Shown: positions 34,201 to 48,300 of the stretch, piece by piece
How the letters are laid out: each line of letters opens with the position of its first letter
Position numbering within the stretch: the stretch's first letter is position 1
NCBI RefSeq assembly: GCF_047511655.1
Contig: NC_133403.1
Span: 13,203,014 to 13,267,013 of the forward strand
DNA from: Castor canadensis
Lineage: Eukaryota; Chordata; Mammalia; Rodentia; Castoridae
Reading direction: 5' to 3'
DNA: 64,000 nt
Notes under the pieces: generated by a model
Told to the model about the DNA's origin: nothing
Seen by the model: only the letters and a program-made list of their open reading frames with translations
The model's database searches: none
Translations under genes and position numbers: made by a program

Positions 34201-36266
34201 TGGATAGCTGCTTGGAGTGGCTGTTCAGCCTGGCTCCCTGCATCCTCCTCTTCGTGCATCAGCCTACAGAATCTCTGATTTGCCCAGCCTAGAGCAGGTT
34301 GGCTGTCCTTGGTCCAGTCAATTGTATTGTCCTCTATGGACTTCTAAAATGCAGTTCTCAAAGGAGCATGGGATGGGGAGGTTGGCTGGGTCTCGGGAGC
34401 CTTACCTGATATGCATGGATTGGATTTAGACACAACCTGAGCTCTCGGGTGAAAACACACACACACACACACACACGATAAACACTAAGAAGCAAACAAG
34501 GCAGGGTGAATGCGGGTATGAGGGAAGGAGCTGTTTTCCAGAGCAAGCCTGCTGATCCCAGAACATTTGCTTTTGGAGGAGATAGGGGTATGGAGAAAGA
34601 AAATGCCTGTGTTGTTATAACAAGTGTTTAGGGCATGCAGACCCTTAATCTTGGACTTCCCAGCCTCTAAAATTGTGAGCCAAATGAACTATTATTTGCA
34701 ATTTACCTGGCCTGTGGTATTCTGTTACAGTAGCAGAAAATGAACTAAGACAACATGGTATATCTTTATCCATTCTTTCATTTTCAGCTATTTGTATCCT
34801 TACATGAAACGAGTTCCTTTTAGACAACATAGACACTCCTTAATTCATTAACCTGCCAGACATTCTAGCTTAGCAGTATAGTATACTGTAGTGTATCAGT
34901 TGTGACTATGTGACTGAGTAGGAGCTGTGGCATGCTGCCACTACCCAGCATCATGATATACCACCTTTGGCTAACCCTGGAAAAGATCAAAATCCGAAAT
35001 TCAACTTATAATGAATATGAATTTCCCCCTTTTTTGGGGGGCGACATTGGAATTTGAACTCATGTCCTCATTCTTGCTAGGCATGTGCTCTTACACTTGA
35101 GCCACTCCACCAACCCTTATTTTGTTACGAACTTTTTTGAGGTAGGGTCTTGTGAACTATTTGCCTGGGACTTGCTTCATCTGTGATCTTTCTGATTTCT
35201 GCCTCCTGAGTAGCTAGGATTATAGGTGTGAGCCACTGGTGCCTGGTATGAATCACTTTTTCACCTTTGTAAAGTTGAAAAGTCCTAAGTTACAAATTGC
35301 AAATTTGGGATCATATATAGTATATATGTATATAGTGAAGCTTTGTTGCTTTTTTAACCTACACAAAAATTCTGCCTTTCATTTAGGGTGTTTAGATCAC
35401 GCCATGTTTATCGATGGGGCAGGTTTAATTAAAATCTATCATGTTGTCATTTGTTTTGTTTGTACCATCTGTTGTTTGTTTCATTTTTCCAATTTTTCTG
35501 TCCTTTTTTTGGATCTTTTAGTTCCATTTTGTCTTTGTTGGCTTATTTGCTATAAGTCCTGTTGTGTTACCTTAGTACTATTCATCTTTAACTTGATATA
35601 ATCTGCCATTAAGTGATAGACCCCTATACCAATAGTTTGAGCCTTCAAACAGTATGCTTGTGTTTATCTTCATAGCTTTTATGGTGATGTCAAAATTTGA
35701 CTTATACATATGTTGTAGCTCCGACAATACATTGCACACATTTTTGCTTTAAATAATTCTAGGTTGGCTACTTTTTTTTCTTCTTCCTTTCTGGAGTTAA
35801 AACTATTACTGTACTGCTTCTAGCTCCCTAATGTTTTGTTAAGCCTTACCTTTTCTGGAGCACTGTTCCTACTACATCATATGTGACTTCTGATACCATC
35901 GTCTTTCTTGGAAAATCTACAAATCTCACCAGGTGTTTTGTTTGTTTGTGGGTTTTTGTTTTTGGTGGTACTGTGGCACTCTACCACTTGAGCCACCCCC
36001 CAGCTCTTTTTGCTTTAAACATTTTTGAATAGGGTCTCACATTGTTGCCTAGGCCAGCCTCAAACTGCAATCCTCTTGATCTGTGCCACCTGAGTAACTG
36101 GGGTTGTAGGCATAAGCCTCTGCACTAAGCAGATCACACCTTTTTAAAGAAGTATTCCAGAGCCCCTGGGTTGGAGATCGTTCTCTCCTTCACACTTCAC
36201 ATTATTTTGGCATGCTGTGTGAGTGTTCCTATTGGCCATTTGCTCTTTGTGAGAAACATAGTGAGT

Positions 36267-36302
<36 letters not shown>

Positions 36303-39300
36303 ACCCCTCCTGTTGCCCTAGACTCCCTTAGGAGGTGAGCAGTGTATCCTCTCATCTCGTCTCCTTTGCAGTCAGTACAGAGCTTTCTCTTTCTATACAT
36401 GCTAAGCAAACTCTTAACCACTGAGCTACATCACCACCCCAGTACAAAGCTTTACTAGTCAGCTTCTCCTCACCATTTCACAATGAAATGCTTCACCCAG
36501 GCTACTTATGAAGTAACAGAGGTTTGTCTTGATTCATGATTTGGGAGGTTCAGGTCACTGGTTTGGGCCTCTGATGAGGACAGCACGTCATGACAAGAGC
36601 ATGTGTCAGAGTGAGTGCTCACAGCTCAAGCCAGGAAGGGGAGCAAGCAAGTGAGGGTGCACAGTCTCTTGAGGTCATGCTCCTAGTGACCTGAGGACCT
36701 TCTGCCACCTCTTAAAGGTCCACAGTACCTCCCACACTGAACATCTAGATGATGTTTGATGACAACTCAGGGTCTGTTTGAAGTGACACACAACATTGAT
36801 TGTCTTGGGAGGAGTATTGCTCTCTGCCCTGCCGCAGTTGAGCTTGCAGTATTATAACCATTCTTGACCCTTCCTTTGGGAATGAGTGTCTGTGCCCTCC
36901 CAAGGAAGTGGGTTATGGGCAGCTGTCTGGTCTCTGGCTCATCCTTCCAGGGCTTATTGGTGGCAGGGACTTGCTGCTCCAGGTCTCTGCTCCTACTGCT
37001 ACTTCCTCAATAGTCTCTTGCCCTTTGGTTCTATAGAACTCCGGTGCAACCCTGGACAGTTTGCCTGTCGCAGTGGCGCCATCCATTGCATACCCCTCCC
37101 CTGGCAGTGTGACGGCTGGGCAACCTGTGAAGATGAGAGTGATGAAGCCGACTGTCCAGGTGAGTGTGTGGAGCATGTGTAATGCACATGGACCACTTCT
37201 TCGTCATAGCTGGGTGATTGTGCCTCCCATGAGTGGTGGAAAAGTGTGATCTAATAATCTGTTCTGTCTCCACACATTGCAAAGATAGAGTGAGCCAATT
37301 CCTACCCCTCTATTTCTCTTTTAAATAAAATAGTTTCCTGGTATGGACAGACCCAGAACTAGCAAGCTGACAAGGCCAGAGAGGGGAGGCAGTGAGGTAC
37401 TACCAGTCCTGGGCTTGCATGACGCCTCCTTGGAGGGGTGTGCTCTCAGTGCTTCTCTGGCCTCACCCTTGCCCTGGCTCTGGATGTATGTGCCTCTTGA
37501 TTTGTTCTTTTTGTTTGTTTATTTTGGTGGTACTGAGGTTTGAACATAGGGCTTCACACTTGCTAGGCATGCACTCTACCACTGAGCCACTCCCATCAGC
37601 CCTGTAGGTGCCTTTTGAGACCTGGCCAGAATCCTGACGAATGTGTTTTTGGAGACTGACCTTGGCATTACCTATTCCTCTTGCCCACTCATTTTCTAGC
37701 AACTGGGTGCTCATGGGTTTTCTCATCCTAAAGAGGCCACAAAAATTCTAAATTGCTGGCTTTCCACCTGGTTTCTATTGCAGCATCTTCAAGGAATAGA
37801 AAGCAACCCCATGAACCACAGTTCACTGCATCTGCCATTCTCAACTTAGGATAGGTAGGAGGTGTAGCATCTCATGCATGCCTCCATATAAGCGGGTGTA
37901 TGTGAGACACACACATACATGCACACGCTGACCTAAGACCCTTCGTGGTTCTTAGATCATAGGACAAGCTGGGTACAATGGCTTATGCCTATAACTCCAG
38001 CTACTTGAGAGACAGAGATCAGGAGGACTGCAGTTTGAGGCCAGCCCTGGCAAAAAGTTAGCAAGATTCCCATCTCAATAAACAAGCAGGATGTGGTGAT
38101 GTGCACCTTGACTCCAGCTATTCAGGAAGCTAAAGATAAGAGGATCACAGTCTGAAGCCAGTCCTGGGCAAAAATGCTAGACCCTGTCCAAAAAATAGCT
38201 AAAGGAAAGGGGTTGGGGGGCGTGGCTTCAGTAGTAGAGTGTCTACCTAGCAAGCACAAAGCCCTGAGTTCACATCCTGGTACCACCCCTCCCAACCCCC
38301 CCCCCCGCCCCCAACAAAGAATCCCAGGGTTGAACTCAGGTCTGACATTTTAGATTCCTTATGAGCTGGCATAATTCTTCTTTGCCAACCTGATATATCA
38401 CTATTTTCCCTTCAGTAGTTCAGCTGAACTGTTTCCTATACCTAGTCCATTAACAATTTTGTAGTTGCATGCTTCCTTTATTTCTTTTTGTTTTCCTGGA
38501 ATTCCCTTGTTCTGTTTCTACTTAAATAAACTCTGCCATGCTTCAAGACTTGGCTCACATGCTGCTGCTACAGTGCAAGGGTGTCTGTCTTACTCTGGCT
38601 GAGTCACCTGCCAACACCCGATAGGTCCTCCTACATGACTTCTAGAGCCGCTGGTTAATTCTCACCATTTCTCTCCTTCCAGTCCATGAACTTCCAAGTG
38701 CAAGAGACTTTCTCCTTCCTTGGTGGGACCTGGCCTAGGATGTAGAAGGTGTGCTGTAATTCCTAGAGGCCAGGTGCTAAAGGAGAACAGATTCATTCCA
38801 CCGGGGCATCAGGGAGTATGTCCAATAGAAGGTAACAGTTGAGCTTGGCCCAGTTCCTTGAGGGGGTTCCAAAATAAGATCCAGAGCTTGTTGTGGTGTG
38901 GTGGGATGCACCTGTAGTCCCAGCTACTCAGAAGGCTAAGGCAAGAGGATCACTTGGGCCCAAGAGTTTGAGGCGTCTTTTTCTTTTTCCCTCTCTAATC
39001 CCCTCCTCCTGCCCCTCTCCCTCTCCTCCTTTTCTTCTTTTTTTTTTTCCTTTTTCCTTTTCCTTTCCCCTTTCTCCTTTTCCTCTGCCTGCCTGCCTTC
39101 CCCTCTCCCCCCAACCACCTCTTTCTTTGTCGTTTTTTGTTTTGGTGGGACTGGAATTTGAACTCAGGGCTTTGTATTTGCAAAGCAGGCACTCTACCAC
39201 TTGAACCACATCTCCATTCTATTTTGCTGTGATTATTTTGGAGATGGGGTCTCATGAACTATTTGCTGGCCTCAAACTGCCATCCTCCCCATCTTAGCCT

Positions 39301-42300
39301 CCCAAGTTTCTAGGATTACAGGTGTGAGCCACTGACACCCAGCAAGACCCCATCTCTTAAAAAACAGGAGAGATGGCCTGGTCCATGTAGTTAAGAGGGG
39401 GACCTCCTGATCATCTCCTGAGCTTTTTTTCCATCATCAGGTCATTGTCTCTGGTGGAATTGTCTGCCTTTTCAAAGGAAGCATTTGAATGATGGCCTGG
39501 TCAGGACCCTCTGGGACCAGCCTATGTCTATGACTGGTTCCTTGAGTCAAAGCCCACAGACAGTAGACTTCCCAGCAGATGGGATGCAAAGGCTTTATGA
39601 CTGGTCATCCCAGGGAGGACCAAAGACCCTGAGTGAAGCTTCCCCAGGGCTGCTCTTAGGGTGAGACCTTATATCCAACTTTTTGGAAAATTTTCTGAAC
39701 AAAGAACCAAAGACCTAGTTCTTGACTTCCTTTTAGATGGAAACACTGCTTATTTGTTGTTCTCAAAGTGCCATTTGGCTTCACTTTAACTTTACAGATA
39801 CTGTTGTAGATGCTGCAAAAAATAGTAGCCACACTTTTGCTTGTCATCTTGTTCTGTGCACTGTGGTCTTGTTGAAGGGAAGGGCTAGCTAGGTCTGATT
39901 TCTCTTCCATACCACATGGCCTGGCACAGAGGTGGCATCAGCTCTTCACTTGTGTGGAGGTTGCTATATATTTTCCCCAGACAGAAAAATAAAATGCATC
40001 TCATAGAAGCCCAATGTTGTGAATGGGTGGCCTGCTCCAGGATCTAAGCAATGGGTACACAGCAACCAGGAATGGTGTGTACAGAGGCACTGAGAATGCC
40101 AGGGCCTGGGTGTGGTTGAGGAGGGCCAAGACTCTGGCCAGCGTGTTGGGTTTCACCTGGCTTCCCCTTTATTCCTGTGTCTGTGCTTGTGTTGTGGTGC
40201 CAGCTCACAATCTGTGAGGGAGCTGATTGATTTCTCATAGTTCTTTTCAAACCCCAGTACTGCCCCACCCCCAACACATACACGTACACACAAAGAATAC
40301 ACGGTACTTATTTTCTCACTTCCTTGAAGTAATAACTGTTAGAAATTTCATCATTTTTTTCTAATTTATTTTAAAATAAATTTAAAAGAAAAAACACATT
40401 ATGGAGTCAAGGCCTCATTAATATTCCCTCCACACGCACCTCCAAGAAAAAAAAAAAAAAAAGAAGAAAGTCCTTTTATGGGAGGGAGTAGGAGTTAGTG
40501 GATAACTGCTTGTGTTCTAAAAGGTGTGGCCTTCTATGTGTAGGGAGAGTTTAAACAGCCCAGTGGAAAGCCCTAGCCATGCTCAGTCTTTGAATGTAGA
40601 CTTCAAGGCTTCTGGAACAAACATACGAGCTTACTTCATTGCTCTTCTCAAAACATGCTAAAAAAAAAAGTTTTATAAATATATAAAACCTCAGAAACAA
40701 AGAAAATGAGAGAACATCAGTAATTTCAGTAAGAGACCAGTAATTTCAGCATGTTTTCTTTTGTGCTCTACCACTTGAGTCATGCCCCCAGCCCTTTTTC
40801 CTTTAGTTATTTTTTGAATAGGGTCTTGAGTTTTTGCCCGGGGCCAGCCTTGGGCTGCAGTCCTCCTATCTATGCCTTTCACCTAGCTGGGATCACAGGT
40901 ATGAACCCCATTACACCCAGTTAGTTTGTTGAGATTGGGGCGGGGCGGGGGGTCTTCCCAACTTTTTTCCCATACTGGCCTTAAACAGTGATCTTTCCAC
41001 ACTCTGCCTCCCAAGTAGCTGGCATTATGGGCACCACTGCACCCTGCTCAACATGTTTTTAAAGATGAGAAATGAGTGGTAGGAGTCACACCTCACAGCA
41101 CACACCTGTAATCCCAGCATTCAGGAGGCTAAAACAGGAGGATGGCTTCAAGGTCAGCTACTTAAGAAAATTGTCTTTAAAACAAACAAACAAAAAACCA
41201 TGGTGGGTGGTGGAGAAAATGCATTGTGTGTCTTCCCACTCCCTTCTGGGCTCTTTCTATATTTCAGAGGCTAATAAGCTAGAGCCATAGCACTCAGAAT
41301 TCCCTGCCATCAAAGTTTTGGCCAAGGAGATGCATCTCAGGAAAGGTAGAAAGCTTTCTTCCTCTGGCAGTGCTGTGGGGCATGGGTTAGATGAGTTTTT
41401 GCAGGGGCTTCCATATTCCCCCACTGATGAGCTGTCTCAGTGCTGTAGAGCACCTGTGTTGTTGCCAGCAATTTCATGCATCCCAGAAGCAATAGTGGCT
41501 TCAGAGGTGCAGAAGGTTAGTGGTAGCCTACTTTATTTTTATTCTCACAGTAGCCTTTCCTTCTGTTTTAAAAGCATCTAATTTCCTGTAGTAAACCACT
41601 TTGTGTTTGAAATGCCTAGCATGGGACTGGTGGGGTGGCTCAAGTGGTAAGAACACCTGCTTAGCAAGCGTGAGGCCCTGAGTTCAAACCCCAGTGCTGC
41701 CAGAAAATAAATAAATAAAGTGAAATGCCTGGCATGGTTTCTGTTTTCCTAATGGAACCATCTTTGATATAAATAGGAATTAAAAATGTGTAAATTTGTT
41801 GTTCTTCATTAGTGCTAGGGTTAGAACCCAGGGCCTCACACATGCTAATTACATCTTCTATCACCATACTATATCCCAACCTAAAATTTTTGATGGAGAA
41901 AAATTTACAGTTTTATTAAGAAGTATTAAAGAAGTCTCAAATAAGTAGTGTTTTTGGCTAGGAAGACTCTATAAGGTTTTTATGGGGAATGTGACAAGTC
42001 AGTTCTAAACTGTTGGGAAGAATAAAGGCCTGATGAGTGGAGAACATTTACCCTATCAGTGTTAAGGCTTACTTTAAAGTTGTCTTAGGAAGACACTGAC
42101 TGTGAGATACATGATACATGTCACTGGGCACAGTGCAGACTCCTCATACACAGTGCTGTGACAGCTGGAAAAGAATGAAATTGGATCCCTAACTCACAAC
42201 ATACAGAAAAATCAGTTTTGGGATAAATTAAAGAAAAAAAATTAATGATTGGGGGGGTGGATAAAGGAGAATGATAGAGGGGGTGAATTCAAATATGATA

Positions 42301-45300
42301 CATTTGATATGTTGTAAGAACTTTTGTAAATGCCACAATGTATTCCCAGCACAACAATAAAAAAAATTTAGAAGACAATCTTCAGAAAATATTTTTTATG
42401 ACTTTGGTAAGGAAAGTGCTTGTTTTTTAATCTCCCAAAAATGTTAATTGTAAAATAAAAGCAACCAATTTTACTAGATTAAAATTAAGATCTTCCCTTC
42501 ATCAAAAGATACCAGCAAAAAATGAAAAGACCAGCTACAGGATGAAGAGATGATGTTTATGATATTTATAGCATTATTATAACCCAGCATATATAATAAA
42601 CTCTTATAGGTAGACAAAAAAAAAAAACAACAAAATTTTTCTAAGAATGGTGATACTCAGCCCCATTAATGTTCTAAACTATAGTAAGATGCCATTTTAC
42701 AGGGCAAAACTTAAGGTATCTGCCAAAACGAAGTGTTAAAGAGGATATAGATGGCTTGGAAATCTTATGTGGTGCTGGACGAATTGATCGGCTTACTTTA
42801 GAAAACAGGTACTATCTTTCAAAACTGAACATTCTTATATTCTATGATTCAGGGTTCTTACTTAGAAAACCTTTGGAGAAATTGTTGCAACATTGTTTGT
42901 ACTAACATACATCTTGGAGCAACCCACATGATAAATGTGTGCCCCAGTGACAGTGAGTGACTGTCATGCTTACACAGCAGCATGGATGAATCTTAAAAAC
43001 AGAATGTCAACTGACAAAAGCAGAATGTATCATTCTGTTATTTAACATATGAGGTAAAGTAAAAAATAAAGCACAATGAAAAATTCTGGCTCCTACTTCC
43101 TCCCTGGTGGTGAAACAGAGTATGGAGAATGGGAGAAGTAAACATGCAAGTTCAACCCTACAGGTGTTTTCTGAGTAGATGAATAGAATTATTATAAGGC
43201 TTGCATTTTACATATTATGTCATTAGGTCATTCTTTGGGATGTTGCAGATACTATGTAGCTCTTTTTTTTTTTTTTTTTTTTTTTTTAGACAAAGCCTCT
43301 CAATGCTTCCCAGGCTTGTCTGAACTCTTGAGCCCATGTTGATCCTTTTGCCTCAGCCTCCCAAGTGTTGTGCATAGCTTTTGAAAAGAAAAGCCAATAT
43401 GAAAAGAGTGATAACTGATTTAGTATAGCAGAGCAGCTGTAACATGGGCCTAATCCTAACCATGACTCTGCTTAAGCGAGGGAACAGGAGGGAAATAAGC
43501 CAGGTTGCCCAGCATGACCCTGAAAGTTTCAGTGTGTGATGGCTCTGAATATGGAGGAGGTGGACATCTGGGAGGAGAATGGGATGGGGTTGGTGAAATT
43601 CTCTCTTCACTGTGCATAGCTCAGTGACTCTTCTCCCAAGAAGATACAAATCTTACTTTCTAGACCTGTGCAATCCAGTGGTAGTGATGAGTCCCATGTA
43701 GCTGTCACGGATCTGAAATATGAGTGTTTTGAGTGAAAATGTCCTGCAAGTACAAAGTACACACCAAGTAGCAAAAACTTACTACAGCAGCTCAGCAGCA
43801 CAGCTCCAGGAAAACTCTCACATGCTTCAGATCAAAGCAGTGTTTCTCCACCCCCACCTCCCACCCCTACAGCACCACAGTGTCCAAGAGGAAGGTCAGC
43901 CCCACAAAAGGGGTGGCAAAGGAGGAACCCTAAGAGGAGATCTGCGAGGTTGTCAGTTAAGCCTGTGCCTGCAAATGTCGAAACGAAGCCCAAAAAGGCA
44001 GAGGGGAAAGATAAGTCTTCAGACAAGAAAATCTGAACAAAAGGAAACAAAGGGAACAAAGGGAAAACAAGCTGAGTGGCCAACCAAGAAACTAAAGGAG
44101 ATTTACCTGCAGAAAACAGAAACTAAAAACCAGGAGAGAGCGGCCTCTGATGAAGCAGAAGAGAAAGAAGCCACGTCTGACTAATCATGCACCACCTCTC
44201 ACCAGTGCTCCCTGTCTTTCTCGTGCAATCCAGAGGAATATTTCATCAACTATTTTGTAAATACAAGTTTTTTGGTAGCTGTAGCAACATTTTTAAAAAG
44301 GAAAGAATCCCACCTCATCCCATTTTTCTAAACTGTGATTTTTTTTAAAGAAGTGAAATCATTTCACTGGTTGTTTATTTTTTGGTGCAATCAGTAATAG
44401 TGGGATAGGAATTGTGGAGGCTTTGGCTGTCCAGGGTGTTGGTTAATATTCCATAGGTGGGGGTTAGTTTTATATCCTATAATACAAAGCATACTACCTG
44501 GCAGTTTGGGTCACAGTTGTTCATTTAATGTCTTGAATATTTTAAACTCTAGCCTGTGTTGTTTTCTAATAGAACTATTCCCTAAGGGAAACCACTCCTT
44601 TATCTTTGTGTGTGCTCTGTATCATTTAGTTGTGGTAGCCCAGTTTTCTTAATTTGTTCATATGTGGTGAAAGATGGAAAACTTGAGCCTGTGGTATACA
44701 TGATATAAAATTGTGAATCAGTGGAAGTTAAGTACCAGATGATCAGCATTTGAAGATATGGTAGGTGATGTCCTCAAGGAAAATTTGCCTCCAGGTTTGG
44801 AGCTGGAATGTCAATGGAATAACTGTTTAAAAAAGAAACACAATACATGGCTTTAGATTTTTGGTATGTGCATGGAAAGTTGTATACAAATCAAAATGTC
44901 TGTGTGCTGATCCTCAACATAATAAAACCTCAATTGTGAAAAAAAAAATCTTGTGAATGTTCCTTTATAGCAATTGTGTGTCAGAATGATAGTATTTTTT
45001 TTTAATATATTGGATTAAGGTACTAAAATTTAATGTTTCTTTTTACTCATTGAAAGTGGTTTGCATTATATTTCTGTTAGGCAGCACCTGGACTTAAAGT
45101 CTACAGAATAGGAGCCATCAACCCCACAAAGGGGAATTATGGAGGTTGAAATAGAGCAATTAGGAAAAGTTGTCTGTGGTAACAGGTGGAACCCTCAGCC
45201 CTGTTTTCTGCCATGCACTCTGAATGCCAACAGCCACATCTGCATCCCAGGCAGGAGATCAGGGGGTCTTTCCTGTAGATACTGTGTTCATAGGAGAAAC

Positions 45301-48300
45301 AGGAGGGAAGTTACAGCTGGGAGAACGTTCCTCAGCTAAAAAGCTAAGTCTCCATTATGGCCTCCACTTCAAGGCTCACCTGATCCATGACCAGGACCTG
45401 AACCACCTATGCTCACTGAGCCTGTGGCTATCCAGACCACTCTTCCCCTAAACACAAAAGAGTCTGTGCTTTCCAGGCTCTGGAAGAAAATTCCACTGTG
45501 AATGTTCAATAGACTTTTTTTTTTTTTTTTTTTTTTTGCTTTCTTTCTTTTGGCAGCACTGGGGTTTGAACTCAGGGCCTCGTGCTTGCTAAGCAAGCAT
45601 TCTGTCACTTGAACCACACTGCCAGCCCTCAACAAATTCTTGACATAGCATCCTTCATTAGAAGGGTCAGAACAGAGTGGCTAGAGGTAGGTGACTGTAG
45701 CATGTAAAACAGAGGTTACATGTGGGGGCTTGGAAGCAGGCTGCTATGACTAGCTGGCTGGCCTGTACCACTTAGTGGCTGTGGTCCTTCGGGCAAGTAA
45801 AGCAGGGACAAGAATAGTGCCTGCCTTTCAAAAGGAGGGGAGGGGATTTAAGAGAAATAGAGGGGGTGAATATGCATGTATGGAAATATCAATGAAACCC
45901 TTTGTACAATTAATATATGCTAATAAAGTTATTCTTAGTTTAGCAGAGAAAAAAAAAAGAATAGTGCCTGCCTCTTTGACTGTTGTGAGGATTAAGTGAC
46001 AAGATACATGGTGCATAGCAAGTGCTTCGAAAAAATGGTACACAGTAATTAATTCCTCGATGTATATTAGCAGTTACTGTTACCTTATTAATTCAGGGAG
46101 CAAAAGAAAAGTTTAAAGATATATTCTGACAGCAAATGGCAGTCTAGGAAGTTCCAAGTTGTTATTCTACCTTAGAAACATTAAAAAACAACAAGAGCCT
46201 GGGTAAAATAACTGTACAGAAGCTCTGGAAAACAGAGGTCTTTGAGCCAAGCAAACACCTAATCAGGAAAAACGCATCCAGCCAGGTATGGTGACATACA
46301 TGGGAGCACTTGGGAGTTTATGTGTGAGGATCAAGAATTTGAGGCCAGCCTGGGCTATGTAGCAAGAGCCTTTTTTTTTTTTTCTTTAAGCCATATTCAC
46401 AACAGTAGGAAGTTCTGTAGCATTTTTATTTCCTCCCCAGTGACACAGCTTGGTCTCAGGGAAGTAACGTACTAATTCCCTCCTCCAATCTTCTGTGCAG
46501 CATTCTAGTCCTGTCTGGGGCTGCCTCACGGTCTGCTATCTGTTTCTCCTGACTTGGAGCTGAGATGAAGAAAAGTAGCAGAGCTTGATTGCATCTGGGA
46601 GAAGCTGTGGAAAGTGGCATGCAGTCTTTGTGAAAACTGCAGGGGGAGTACACATTTGGAGATGGCTGGGGCAAGGGACTATGGGTGAGGAATCCAGTCG
46701 AGCATTTGGAGGCTGCAGGTAGAACTCTGGGAAATTAAGACATTAAAAGGCAGCCCTGTTGATGTGGGAGTGAAGAAAAGCTCCCACACAGACTCAGACA
46801 AGATGCATGCACAGAAAAGACCTGAGACAACCTACAAAATCTTCACTTTGGGCTGGTCCCTTGGCTCAGACCAGCCTTACTAATTAGTGATGATCCAGTC
46901 TTCCAAGACTGGGAAAGGTGACTGATTTTGTACAAAGAAAGAAGAAAATATGGCCCATCTAGGGAAAGAAAAGAGCTGGGATATAGCCAGTGGTAGAGTG
47001 CTTGCCTGGCATTAAACAGTATCTTAAGTGTACTCAGGGAACTAGAGGAAAACATGGACAAGGAAATCAGAAAGTGACATATGAACAAAATGAGAATGTC
47101 AACAGAGAAATGATAAAAAGGAACAAAACAAAAACTCTTGGCCTGAAAAATACAATAACTGAATTAAAAAGTCACTAGATGGGTTTGAACAAGCAGGAGG
47201 AGGACCAGGCAAACTTCAAAATAGGACATTTGAAATCACTGACTCTCTGGGAACAAAAAGGAGAAAGATAAACAGAGCTTCCTCAAGCGCATATGGAATA
47301 CCTTCCAGGATAGATCATGTGTTAGCCCCCAAAACAAGTGTTAACAAGCTGGGCGCCAGTGGCTCACGCCTATAATCCTAACTACTTGGGAGGCTGACAT
47401 TGGAAGGATCACAGTTTGAGGCAAATAGTTTGAGAGACACCATCTCCAAAATAACCAGAGCAAGACAAATTGGAGGTGTGGCTCAAGTGGTAGAACACCT
47501 GCTTTGCTAGTACCTGCTTTGGAAGTTCAAAGCCACAAAAAAGTGTTAAATTTAAAAGATTAAGATCATACAAAGAATCCTTTTCTTTCAGTACTGGGGT
47601 TTGAACTCGGGGTCTTTTGCTTACTAGGCAAGTACTCTACCCCTTGAAGCATGCCCCCAGCCCTTTTTGCTTTAGTTATATTTTACATAAGAGTGTCATT
47701 TTTTTCCTGGGCCCACCTGGACTGCAACCTAATCCTGTCTTGCTGGGATTACAGGTCTGTGACCAGCTCTTTTTTTTTTTTGTGCCTACTGCAATCCTCC
47801 TGATCTGTGCTGGATGTCAGGCATGCACCACAGTACTCAGCCACAAAGCATCCTTTCTGATTACTATGGAATGAAACTAGAAATCTGTAATAGAAGGGAA
47901 ACTGGAAAATTCATAAATAGTACAGTTAAGCAATACTCTTAAATAATGATGGGTCAAAGAAAATCAGAAGGGAGCCGGCTGCTGGTGGCTCTCTCCTGTA
48001 AAGCTACTTGGGAGGCTGAGATCAGGAGGATCGCAGTTCAAGACCAGCCCAGGCAAATAGTTCTCGAGACCCCCCACATCTCCAAAATAGCCAGAGCATA
48101 GTGAAGAGGTCTGGTGGAGATGAACTAGTGTGGGTTGTAATACACATGTGCATGGAAGCAACCCTAGGAATCTCTGTACAGCTACCTTTATCTCAAACTA
48201 GCAAAAATGCTGTCTTATTATCTCATGTTTTCTTTTCAACAAAATTGGAGAAGAGGGCAGAACAGGTTCTGTCTGGAAGGAAGGGGTGTGTGGGGATGAG

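Larger units (their letters stand above)
16280..37036 (+). other. DGCR2: DGCR2 intron 1
   Basis: A 20.8-kb intron. The first 450 bp belong to the CpG island; then comes mostly unique sequence with scattered SINEs to about 22 kb. 22.2-25 kb is SINE-dense, and 27-28.2 kb and 31.9-34.8 kb hold old L1 and LTR pieces. No other gene was recognised; open frames are isolated and lack splice support. Confidence 0.8.

Noticed and set aside
36886-37182. 98-codon frame ending in the LDL-receptor class A sequence
   Set aside because: It is intron sequence read through into DGCR2 exon 2 and out past its donor; the real coding part is only 37037-37159.
45139-45451. Possible coding relic (66 and 75-codon frames)
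   Set aside because: The stretch looks less repetitive than its surroundings, but no protein family could be recognised and no tail or duplication was seen.
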